Shown piece after piece: positions 35,807 through 46,176 of a DNA stretch of 64,000 bases. The first letter of the stretch is position 1. Every line of letters begins with the position of its first letter. The position numbers were made by a program, and so were the translations under genes. The notes below the pieces were generated by a model that was not told the origin of the DNA, did no database searches, and saw only the letters and a program-made list of their open reading frames with translations. Origin of the DNA: Bactericera cockerelli (taxonomy: Eukaryota > Arthropoda > Insecta > Hemiptera > Triozidae); the NCBI GenBank assembly GCA_024516035.1, contig CM044956.1, forward strand, positions 24,123,383 to 24,187,382. The letters are read 5' to 3'.

Positions 35807-37472
35807 AAAAGAGGTCTACTCTGATCTTTTTTTTTTTTTTTTTTTTTGATATCTTGAAACCTCGGCCCCAATTTACCGGTATTTATGGGGGACCCACTTA
35901 GACTAGCTTTTTGACATTAATTTTTAACTAGCTGTTATGGTTGAGTCCCCAGTGGCGGAATTTGACTTATTTTCGAGTGATAAGGAAAGTCGTGTGGTGT
36001 CACATCAGTTTATGTGAAACAATTTAGTGTTCAACGCTGAGCTACATCAAAGTATTATAATAGCAATAATACTTTTTAAAATTTTAGTTGATTGTCGCCT
36101 TTCCATTTTTAACTGTATTATAATACTCGCATTGAATGGAGTTTGGTTCCCAATGAAACCTTTGCTAAATGTTTGTCTCTCCTGTTCTCCCCCCCCCCCC
36201 CCCCCCCCCCCCTCCTGATGGACCGCGACATTATTCATTTCAGTCTTCCCGAAAGAATTCCCGTTTTCAGTACATTAATGTTATTAAAGCAGGAGCTGTA
36301 ATTCCCAGTGCAATATTTAATACAAATGGTGACGTACTGTTGGTTTTATGAATGCTGCAATATATGTTGCAGGAGCATGGCTATAAGTAATGGCTTTGTG
36401 CATCTGTTGCAAGATTTCCTTGTTCATTAACCATAGTAATAATTCAGTTGTTAGTTATTATCAAAATGTAATAAGATGGTAGATCTGTTTTATTATCTTT
36501 GCTGATGTCGTGAAGTATGCTGATATGCATACTTATAGTTACTGATAGGAGGATGCTTGTTCCCGCTACAGTTTGCAGATATAGGTATATTTGTAACTTT
36601 CAGACTTTAACCGGGCGATTTTATTACTTTCCTCATTAGAGGACAAGGAAATTATGAATGTATGAGTAAAAGGGAGATCAATAATAGAAATACGCATGTT
36701 CGGCGTTATAGACTCTATCCTCATCTTAGTCCTTCCATACACATAATAGTATCCATCGTATGCTTGTAATTCTGGTTGAACTATATGTTGTAGGCACCTG
36801 GCAAAAAACAAATCTTTATAATACCTAAACCTGTTGAATTAGCCCACACTGTACCTACTCAGTACTCATATCTGAGTGGAATATCCAATTTGCAGTAACT
36901 TAATCTTGGTGAAAGCTAGAGAGAGCTCTCTGATCTTCTTCTTTTAGTAAATCTTCTGAGATAATTGAGTCGACAGCGACATCAGCACCGTATTATTCTG
37001 ATTAACGTATGAGTTTATACCCTGAGCTGCAACATATTATAGGAATTTTATTACTGTTTAGTTCTATTATGTATATGTATATTGGTTATAATTATAGCCC
37101 TATTAATAATGGTGCATGTGCAATTGTGCATCAATATGTCATCTACGTATATAGGAAGGTAATGATTAATTTATCAATAATAAAAATGATGATTCTCGTG
37201 AAGTTCCGAATTAATTTAAGCGCAAATTAATTGAGGGGGAAGTCCCAAGTGATTTGTGTCCAACATAATTTCATTGATAAATAATTAATTTTTAAACCTA
37301 CACCATCATTCAACTACCCTGTTCTTACCCCTCCTCTATAGACTGTCGGGAGTATTGGGTATAAACATTGGCATTTTGGAAGAGAATGCCGTGGGCATTG
37401 CCATCGTCCGTGATCAACTTTTGTTTAAATATTTTTTATTTTAATGTTCAATTTAATATCACTTTCTATGTA
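35807..37472. other. unassigned DNA with homopolymer runs
   Basis: T-run at about 35828-35847 and C-run at 36189-36212. No coding feature recognised. Confidence 0.4.
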
Positions 37473-37509
37473 TAGGCGTTCTTCACACCTCGGCCGAGGT
37501 GTTTGATTT
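37473..37509 (+). repeat. terminal hairpin motif, copy 3
   Basis: TATAGGCGTTCTTC followed by the intact 18-bp palindrome and TTTGATTT, identical to copy 1 in its core. Confidence 0.8.
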
Positions 37510-37742
37510 AGAGTCTACACTTTTTAAACGCACCATAGGAAACTAACCCGTAATTTGTGTTTTAATTGAATTGTTCCCCTAACACAGTCATTACTCAGCA
37601 TGTTATTGGGAACCGTCGAGAAAATTAAAAGAACAAAAAAATGTTATCTGCACTCGTCAAAGTTGAAATGTGGCAATAACTCCCTTACTATGCAAAATTT
37701 CAGCTCAATGCGACTTGTGGTTCTCGAGTTTTACGACATTAA

Positions 37743-37775
37743 ACACACACACACACACACACACGCACACACACA
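37743..37775. repeat. (CA)n microsatellite
   Basis: CA dinucleotide run with one G interruption. Confidence 0.9.
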
Positions 37776-38123
37776 AGCTAATCATTTTAAAATATAAGAT
37801 AATGAGGAGCATGGGCCGCACATAAAGAAATTTAAAACACATATTTTCAATAGACAAAAAAATTGATATTTTGTAAACTCCAATTAATTACTACCATTAT
37901 CTTATGGAACAAAACAAAAATGGAGATGTTTTTTGCCACTGAAAAGTCCGCTAATTCATGGCTGTACATGTTACATGTGGATTGTGGATTAGTGCTTGCA
38001 GCTTGCATGTTGGAATTAATAACTCGGGATATTGTTCTAGTAGCGACACAATGTTCCGCGCAAAGCTCATTATCGAATTACGTAAATAAGGCTTAAATAG
38101 CTCTGCTATGGGAGAAAAAATAT
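37776..38123. other. unassigned DNA
   Basis: No supported feature. Confidence 0.4.
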
Positions 38124-38813
38124 ACTACCAATTCTGGACACAATACTTCCTCGTGATTGGTTCACATTGTATATGTATAGTTGTATAGTTGTATTATACA
38201 CTTGGCAATTTTGAGATTTTATACTAAATTTAGTATAATTTATACATTCTAGATCCTACACAGATTATGTATCGGTAAGTCGTAGGTAGACCCTTTTTTT
38301 GCACTTTTTGTGCAAAATTTGGACTTTCTTGAATATCAGAGCTAAATCATATATTATTTCAAAAAATAAATACAAATATATTATGTACAACGCTAACACG
38401 CATATACATACATACAAAGTTCATCAAAATCGGGTATTATACCTTTCACGAGAAAAAAGCGTTTAATATCAAAAGTTAAAGATCAGGCGCATTGGTCTCT
38501 ATCTCCAAGAACCGCTAGTTTGAAGTTGATATATTAAAAATGGGAAAATTGTTACATAATAACATAAAGAAAAAGCATTATTATTATTTGTACAAAATTT
38601 TGTCGAAATCCGTTCAGCAGTTTCTGAGCTTTGCGCGTTACAGGGAATATACTTAACAGACCGACAGACAGGCACAAAACCAAATTAGCTCAGGAGGTTA
38701 TGAAAAGTCAAGATATATGAAAAAAATTGAAATCGGAGCAAACAAATATTTTTTCTTCAAAAACGAACACAATACTTCCGATTTCTAATATTAAAAATTC
38801 ATCGGAAGTAATA
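38124..38813 (+). repeat. family R, most diverged full-length copy
   Basis: Starts CTACCAATTCTGGACACAAT and ends with ACTTCCGATTTCTAATATTA and CATCGGAAGTAAT. It has many more substitutions and small insertions (AT-rich) than the copies at 17086 and 31490, so it is probably older. Confidence 0.8.
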
Positions 38814-39118
38814 GAACAGTTTTTAAAAAGCTTAGTGCTTTAACATACCAATAACCTAGTATGTATATGTATATGTATATATTAATTTATTAGATATTTT
38901 TAAACCTCTATTAATTTAATTTATAGCAATGAATTAACCATAGTTCAGTATTGTATGTATAATCTAATCATGAACATAAGCATAATAATAAGAGAATAGA
39001 AATAGAACCAAGTACACGTAGTAGTATAGACTGGTTGCTGGTTGGGGTTCCACAAGCGAATTTTATTATTACACCGACCTTTATTAGATCTATTGTGACT
39101 AGCTGATTCTGTTTGGTA
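38814..39118. other. unassigned AT-rich DNA
   Basis: No feature. Confidence 0.4.
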
Positions 39119-39362
39119 ATAACGTCCTGATTTGAGATAATTAGGACAGGATTTTTACCCTTGATTCGCTGGGAATCGTACCAGCTACCCACATTAACCT
39201 CACCCAGCCTGGTTGTTGTCCAAAATGCCATCAGCCTCACGTGCTTGGGGGGAACCGAATTTTCTGTTCAAAAAGTCTGCTCCAACCGAGAATTGAACTC
39301 AGGATCTCTGAACTACGGTAGTAGTCATCATTACCTTTACGCCACTGAGTCTGGCTCAAGCT
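39119..39362 (-). repeat. tRNA-headed SINE sharing the 5S-SINE body
   Basis: On the minus strand, the head (about 39362 to 39280) has TCAGTGGCGTAAAGGTAATG as A-box side and GAGTTCAATTCTCGGTTGG as B box. The body is CAGGCTGGGTGAGGTTAATG, TGGGTAGCTGG, GCGAATCAAGGGTAAAAATC, ending near AGGACGTTA. The body is clearly the same as in the 5S-headed SINE at 8831-9091 and the tRNA-headed one at 54945-55165. Confidence 0.8.
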
Positions 39363-42299
39363 AAGAATTAATAGATTATAATGAAAAGTACTCAGATAAA
39401 GCTCTGATAGAAAAGAACTCTAGTTCCTGGGGTCAAGACTAATGAGGATAATCATGTCACCATACTGTGACTAGAATTTCAACACCACAAAGACAACAAT
39501 AATAGTTTTTTCGTACTAATTTATAACAGAGGCAGATTCAGATTAAATGTGATGAAAAGTTTCATGCCTCCCCACAAGCTATAGACATTAGGTACATAGG
39601 TATAGGTATGTACCTAACTGTGTCATGCCTGCCAACATTAGCATTACATTTAATGTTCATGTTCATTAGAGGGCACCTAATATACCTGGTTCAGCAAGGC
39701 ATAACACCATGCAACATTATGGCGCTCACTGAGAGCGGAAAACAGAAACTCACACCTTTTTTTTTAGCGAAGCAAAATGTACTAATTGAAAATTTATTAA
39801 CGGAATGAAAAAAGGTACAAATATTTCTCCCTCGGCTGTCTCTCTTTCCTGTCAACTCTTCCTGCCCCCCCCCCCCCCCCCCTTCCCACTCTGTAATGTC
39901 CTTAATGCTGGTCTCTTCAGGCTAGGTACACGAATTGACACTCTGTTTCATAATAGGTGAGATATGCATCATGAATGCAAGAAATAAATCTAAAGCAGTT
40001 CAAAAAATAAAAATCTATTTTTTAAATTAATTATTGCTTGTTTGACTTTTTTTATTGATTTTTTAAATTAATAAAATTTTGACCATCTTGAACTTTTGAT
40101 ACATATTATGATGTTGAAATAAATAAACGTCTTACGATTTTTATTAATTACCAAAAAATGATTGGCAATTTTACCAGGGTACATTCCTTATCAATTATCA
40201 TTCATTCCTACTATTGAAATTCTACCAGCAAAATATCATCCGCGGCCTCCAGAATGGAAGAGGCAGCTCACTCACCCTCAGATACGTGATGGGAAATCAT
40301 TCTGCTGAACTCATATCCGGGAGATGCTGCAGCCTCCCAGCCCCCAGGGGTATGGTCTGGGTGTCGATTTGTCACATTTTTCCGATTTCCTCGTAGGTTT
40401 ATCAGACTTTTCATCCAAGTTCCATTTCAAATTGAATGCAAACAAACTTGTTATCCAGCCGATTAGGCGCTGTACAAAATTGTACATGCACGGGACATGT
40501 TGAGTAGGTTGTAGCAGGTTAGGAAAAGTTCTATGTATAGCAGGTTAGGAGAAAAATTCAATTAGTGATTGAAGTCAGCGGTCAGGACCACCGAAATACT
40601 TACTTTTTGTTTTGTAGTAAGTAATTTATAGTAATTTCCACTCCGGTTCACTGAGAAAAGACCCCTGCGCAATAGATGTAAACAAATGATTTACTCGTAT
40701 ATTCCTTTCAAAATTTGTATTATTTAATTCATTTATAATAGCACATTCTTCCAAGTCCAAAATAGCAACAAATATAAATTCTAAAGGAACTTTAATTATA
40801 AATGATATTCCAAGCATTCCAGCAAAATACATAAATAATGCAAACGAGAGCATAAACCTGTGTATTTCAGTATTATCCACACTCGCAGCTTCCTGAAATC
40901 CAACAAGAATATTTCAGCTGAAAATCTAGTTAGCGAGAGCGCTCATCTCTCTGTCACTAGTCACCCGCGGGGATCTCAAACACACCTGAAACTCTCAGAC
41001 CCAGTGCCTCGAGTGAAAAGTTCATTTGAAATATTACTCAGCATTACCAGATGAGAGAAGACTCAAACAACACAGGAGTTTCAAGTTGTGAGGGAAATAA
41101 ATATTAGTTTTGTACACACATGCCCGCTACTCTCTGCCTTGAGTTATGCCGGTTATGCCACTAATGGGATGAGATATGTCTCGGTGGTTCCTAAAGTATT
41201 TGCCATGCACTGAAAAATCAGCGATCTTATAAAAATACAATTAAAAAATCTAAGGAAAAAAAGGAAATGAAAACCTTTTTTAAGTTGAACTTACTGCATG
41301 AGCAAATTGGAGTTTCAAGAGAGATTTTAAAGACACCTTTGAAAGTGAAAATATATACTTATCTAAAAAGTGAATGTTGAAGAGACTAGCTCAGAGTTGG
41401 TTCATGTAAAGAAAAATAGACCATGAAAGTAATGACTGCAAAGGTGTTCTACTCACTCTCGCAGGTTGAGTACCCCTCAGCTGTGAGCAGAGATTGTGTG
41501 ATGTGTGTTTGTTGATGAAATGAGTGCTGCTGTTTCCGCTGCCACCTCACATCCCTTACGTGAAAGGGGTAAATGAGTTTCCGAGTTCTTCAAATGAAAT
41601 TAGTGCAAAGTACAAAGTTTTGAGTCATCCGTTGTCGTCGTTCATTTTGCTAGGCTGTTGGAACTCCCCCCCCTGTTCCTCTTCTTCTGCACGTGTCTCC
41701 TCATGGATGTGGTAATTTAAAGTTTTACGCAATTTCAAAATTGATGTTTGACGCTTACAGCTAACTGAGGCGTTTGAAATCTACTTTGGCAGTTTTTACC
41801 TCCATAGAGAAACGGTTATTAAAAAATGATTACAATTTTTGGTTGTCTATAGCTGAGGTATATATCTTAATTATTTCAACATTCAAAGGCTGGTGAGAAA
41901 GGCTAGGATCAGTCTTGGTCGAGCGACCAACCATTTTTTTGTCCTGATTGATATGGATTATTTTACTTCCTTATTAGCTCAAAAAAGCCACCGAGGAAAT
42001 GTTTCTTCATCGGTTTGAGAATTGAATCCTGTAAGAACGTCACAGGGTTCACACTACCGGTCCAAGTTTGGTGTCAACCTGAGACCCTCTTAAGGAATCA
42101 TTCCATATGTTAAACGCTCAAGATTATTCCACATTCGCTTGTATAGGTCTCGCTACTAGTATAAATACAATACATATAATAATAATAACACTCTTTTGTG
42201 GAAGGTAACCACCAGGCGAGGATACTGCTCAAAGCAATTTCTACCACCTAAGTCCCAACCTTCAGAGTCTTAGTATTATGTCACAAACTCAAATTAATA
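39363..42299. other. unassigned DNA
   Basis: A C-run lies at 39865-39882. ORFs up to 84 aa show no recognisable domain. A weak B-box-like block near 42010 (minus strand) was not enough to call a SINE. Confidence 0.35.
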
Positions 42300-42410
42300 A
42301 GGAAAAATTCATGCTCTGGGTGGGATTCGAACCAACGATCCCTACGCTTCCTGCATTACAGCTCATTCCCTATAAACATTACACCTCATTAAATTGATTT
42401 GATGAAATAT
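42300..42410 (-). repeat. tRNA-like SINE head
   Basis: Minus strand: GAATGAGCTGTAATGCAGGA as A-box side, then GGGATCGTTGGTTCGAATCC with a perfect B box. Body not traced. Confidence 0.55.
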
Positions 42411-42639
42411 TAATCACCTCAACACAAATCTGGCTGCGGGTGAGGCTAATTATTTTGTTGTGTGAGTTTAGTTTGATGCTTCATTGGATTTTTTCAATAT
42501 TGAGCAATCGAGTTTTGTAATATGTATACATTAGGTAGGTAGGTATGTATTTATGTTACATTGTTACAGACTCATATGTATGTGATGTATAACTAGTATA
42601 ACGGATAAAAAGTATATAATATTTGAAATATAAATTATG
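42411..42639. other. unassigned AT-rich DNA
   Basis: No feature. Confidence 0.4.
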
Positions 42640-42695
42640 CTAGATATATTTTTTTATTTATTTATTTAGAAACACTTTATTAGTAGAACATACAG
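42640..42695 (-). repeat. retroelement 3' tail, distal part (split copy)
   Basis: (TTTA)n followed by ACACTTTATTAGTAGAACAT, the terminal part of the tail family seen at 3738-3905. The rest of the same copy lies at 46015-46168, beyond a 3.3-kb insertion. Confidence 0.6.
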
Positions 42696-43660
42696 TAGTC
42701 TAGTAATCCTGGCTTTTAAAAATGCAAGTTTTGGTGTAGTTTTGATTTTTTGTACCATAGTGTATTTTGAGCTGCTGAACACGAATCTGAGGTTTGCCAA
42801 CAAAAATTTTACCGGCAAATTTTTTTACAGGCAAAAAACACGCAAAAAATTGGACTATTTTTAGTTTTTCTGAAATATCTCCCAAGTGATTCATTTAACG
42901 CCAACACTAACTCTATACAAAGTTGTTCACAACTAAATTTCCTACATTTTATGTTCTACAAAAAAAATTGTGCGACCAACCTTTGAGCTTTGAGGGCGCC
43001 ATCAAAATGCAGGCAAAAAAATCAAAAGTGGCCAAATTTGCGATTTTTTGAAATTTTACTTCAAAATAACGCTCCTTACAATATTTTTGGCAGTTAAAGA
43101 CGTCATAGATTACTTATAGGCTAATGTTTGAGACTTTTTCAGCCTTTTAGAAGGACCTTTGCAGCCTTTTGGAGTGACATAGAGATCACAGTCACCTGTG
43201 TCTATCTAGAACCCTGGTTTTAAAACAAAAACTTTTGCTGTACTTGTGATTTTTGGTAATATAGTGTATTTATAGCTGCAAAGTATGAATTTGACGTTTG
43301 CCAACAAAAAAAATTGCGGTCATTTTTTTTAACAGGCAAAAACGGCCTGAATGGAACTTTTCTCAGTTTTTAACAATATCTCCGAAACTATGTGTTTCAA
43401 AGCAACGTTAGCTGAATACTAAGTTCAACATAACTAAATTTCCTACATATTATGTTCCCAATATTTTTTTGTGCAACCAACCTTTGAGCTTTGACGGCGC
43501 CCTCAAAGCTCAGGCAAAAAATCAGAAAAGGCAAAATTTGGACTTTTTGAAGTTTTACCTCGACATAACCTTCTTGGCAGTGTGAATGATGTTGTTTAGT
43601 TTAGACTCTAAAGGTCTAAACTTTAGAAGCTAAATTTCGTGACCTTTGCAGTTTTTATGT
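42696..43660 (+). repeat. left arm of the long-TIR element
   Basis: Two tandem units plus part of a third. Corresponding blocks in units 1 and 2 are GTTTGCCAACAAAAA, ACAGGCAAAAA, AACTAAATTTCCTACAT and GTGCGACCAACCTTTGAGCT (unit 2: GTGCAACCAACCTTTGAGCT). Each arm unit pairs with its mirror unit in the right arm more closely than with its neighbour. Confidence 0.85.
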
Positions 43661-43776
43661 AATACCTGGATCTGGATCAGGATCACTTGCATCAATCTAG
43701 GATCTTTCCTTGTTTTTAAACAAATAGTTTTGTTGTAGTCCCGAATATTGGAAAAAAGGTTCTCACAAGATGGACA

Positions 43777-45070
43777 ATGGGGATGACATCCATTCAGCAT
43801 GTGTCAGAACAAATCAAACATTTCTGTGGTGTTTCGCTTTCTAGCTCTGATCAACACGTTGCTTTGAAGGATGCAGCAGTAAAAAGAGACAACAAAGATG
43901 GAATGAAGATGTTCGAATGGTTGCAACAACATCTCCCTTTTCCCAAAAATCCAAGTTTGTACTCACTCAGCACGGTTGTGGTGGCTGACGAACGCATAAA
44001 CTGCCATAACCAAAGAACTAGGTGTCGAAAGTATCCAGAATATCATTGGTAGTGACTTCGGTAGCCTTCAATTTAAAAGAAATTATAGAGTTCAACCGCT
44101 TGCAGCCATGCGTAATGCCATAAAAATTGACAATCAAATGGTCCCCGTCAATCCCACAACTTTATTCCAACGGATTTTAGTTGCAAAGCAATCCAACGAA
44201 GAACTCGAAAACTTTTTGAGCTACGATCTAGGACCGTATTCTTTGTCACTTTTTACAAGGGATGCATGAGAAAAGGAACAAAGTCCACTCTATACGAAGA
44301 TTTTAAGCCCCTGACGAACAAGCACTTTACTGGTCAGGTGCAATAATTATGTAGTTGATGGGGGATTCCTGTCACACAGAGTTGTCTGGCTCTGTGTTGA
44401 CAACTTGACAATGTCTTCTATTTAAAACCTGGAAAGCAGACCATTTGTCCAGCTTTGTATTGACCCCTTGAAGCTGCAACTTCCTCATGCGTGAAAGAAC
44501 ACATCCTCTTTCTACATGCAATGAGCGGGTATGATACGACGTCAGCTGTCTTTAAACAAGGAAAAAGGAAAATTTTAAAAAAAACCCTTTAAAAAGTCCT
44601 AGTTTTGGAAAAGTTATAGACGTCTTAAAAAGACTCTAAAGCGACCCAAGACTCTGTAGCCGCAGCAGGAGAACGCTTCTTAATACACTTCTATGCGTCC
44701 AGTGAAAAAAGTTCGTCTTCACTTAACCATCTGCGATACATATGTTATACCAAGGCAGCCTTTAGAATGAACTCCAACATTGCTGCGTTACCACCGTGTG
44801 CAATTCCTCAGGGTGTACCCTGTACCATCAAGTGCAACAATGGTTGGGAGTAAGTAAAGCTCCTGAAGAACGGGGATGGAAGCAAAGTCAAACAGGTCTA
44901 GAACCTATATTAAATCTCTCTCGCCCCGCCCCCCCGAATTGCTGAAGCTCGTTTCCTGCAAATGTACGAGAAACTGCCAAAGAAACTGTGGCTGTAGGAA
45001 AGCAGGACTCTCCTGCTCCGCTCTATGCTTGCATTGCGAAGGGTCATGCAATAACATGCCATCAATCTAG
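43777..45070 (+). pseudogene. decayed CXC-domain protein of a repeated insect family
   Basis: Three stretches in changing frames can be read in order. From 43777: SDQHVALKDA and FEWLQQHLPFPKNPSLYSLS, then VVVADERINCHN. After a frameshift near 44000: SDFGSLQFK, VPVNPTTLFQRILVA and LENFLSYDLGPYSLSLF, then a stop. Near 44340: VVDGGFLSHRVVW. Near 44520: a near SG-DTTS motif (MSGYDTTSAVFKQGKRK), and AAAGERFLIHFYASS with HLRYICYTKA. From about 44945: LVSCKCTRNCQRNCGCRKAG, LSCSALCLHCEGSCNN. From memory, this order of blocks ending in a KCSCKKxGLxCSxxC-type (CXC, tesmin/TSO1-like) cysteine cluster typifies a multi-copy, uncharacterised insect protein family. Function unknown. At least two frameshifts and several stops make it non-functional. 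Confidence 0.65.
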
Positions 45071-45089
45071 GACCCTGATCCAAGTCCCT

Positions 45090-46014
45090 CACAAAGATGT
45101 GCTGCAAAGGTCAAAAAAATTAGCCTTTAAACCATTATTAATATCATTCACACTGCCAAGAAGGTTATCTCGAGGTAAAACTTCGAAAATTCCAAATTTT
45201 GCCTCAAAGCTCAAAGGTTGGTTGCACAAAAAAATATTGGGAACATAATATGTAGGAAATTCAGATATGTTGAACTTAGTATTCAGCTAACGTTGCTTTG
45301 AAACACATAGTTTCGGAGATATTGTTAAAAACTGAGAAAAGCTCCATTCAGGCCGTTTTTGCCTGTTAAAAAAAATGACCGCAATTTTTTTTTTGTTGGC
45401 AAACGTCAAATTCATACTTTGCAGCTATAAATACACTATATTACCAAAAATCACAAGTACAGCAAAAGTTTTTGTTTTAAAACCAGGGTTCTAGATAGAC
45501 ACAGGTGACTGTGATCTCTATGTCACTCCAAAAGGCTGCAAAGGTCGTTCTAAAAGGCTGAAAAAGTCTCAAACATTAGCCTATAAGCCATCTATGACGT
45601 CTTTAACTGCCAAAAATATTGTAAGGAGCGTTATTTTGAAGTAAAATTTCAAAAAATCGCAAATTTGGCCACTTTTGATTTTTTGTCTGCATTTTGATGG
45701 CGCCCTCAAAGCTCAAAAGTTGGTCGCACAATTTTTTTTGTAGAACATAAAATGTAGGAAATTTAGTTGTGAACAACTTTGTATAGAGTTAGTGTTGGCG
45801 TTTAATGAATCACATTTGGAGATATTTCAGAAAAACTAAAAATAGTCCAATTTTTTGCGTGTTTTTTGCCTGTAAAAAAAATTGCCGGTAAAATTTTTGT
45901 TGGCAAACCTCAGATTCGTGTTCAGCAGCTCAAAATACACTATAGTACAAAAAATCAAAACTATACCAAAACTTGCATTTATTTCGCTATTTTTGCGCCT
46001 GCGGTACTAGACTA
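45090..46014 (-). repeat. right arm of the long-TIR element
   Basis: Inverted match of the left arm, from the TTCACACTGCCAAGAAGGTT block near 45150 to the outer TACTAGACTA tip. The last 30 bp before the tip differ from the left arm by a short replacement. Confidence 0.85.
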
Positions 46015-46168
46015 CAGACAAATTCAGACAAATGATGGGAAAAAGTAAATATAAAAATGACAATAATAATAATATAACACAAGAAAAAAATAAATAAAAT
46101 ATATACATATGTCCTAACTAAAGGGCGGGGTTATTGCCTATGGCAATCTCTTCCACCCAACCCTTTAT
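46015..46168 (-). repeat. retroelement 3' tail, proximal part (split copy)
   Basis: Minus strand: AAAGGGTTGGGTGGAAGAGA, ATTGCCATAGGCAATAACCC, then AT-rich DNA. It continues at 42640-42695 after the intervening element. Its start at AAGGGTTGGGTGG is the same as in two other copies. Confidence 0.65.
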
Positions 46169-46176
46169 ATAAAGTA

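Larger units (their letters stand above)
42696..46014 (+). mobile_element. 3.3-kb long-TIR element carrying a decayed CXC-domain gene
   Basis: The outer tips are TAGTCTAGTA (42696) and TACTAGACTA (46014), each bordered by CAG, a probable 3-bp target duplication. Removing the element rejoins the two halves of a retroelement tail. The arms (42696 to about 43660, and about 45090 to 46014) match in inverted orientation. Each arm is itself two diverged ~0.5-kb tandem units, with a third partial unit at the inner edge. Unit boundaries on the left are near 42702, 43205 and 43696, each marked by TCTAG..CCTGGTTTTAAAA-like sequence. The middle 1.3 kb is a broken gene for a repeated insect protein. The superfamily is unassigned. 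Confidence 0.75.

Noticed and set aside
41990..42060. SINE head near 42010
   Set aside because: The B-box-like sequence has no matching A box at a plausible distance.
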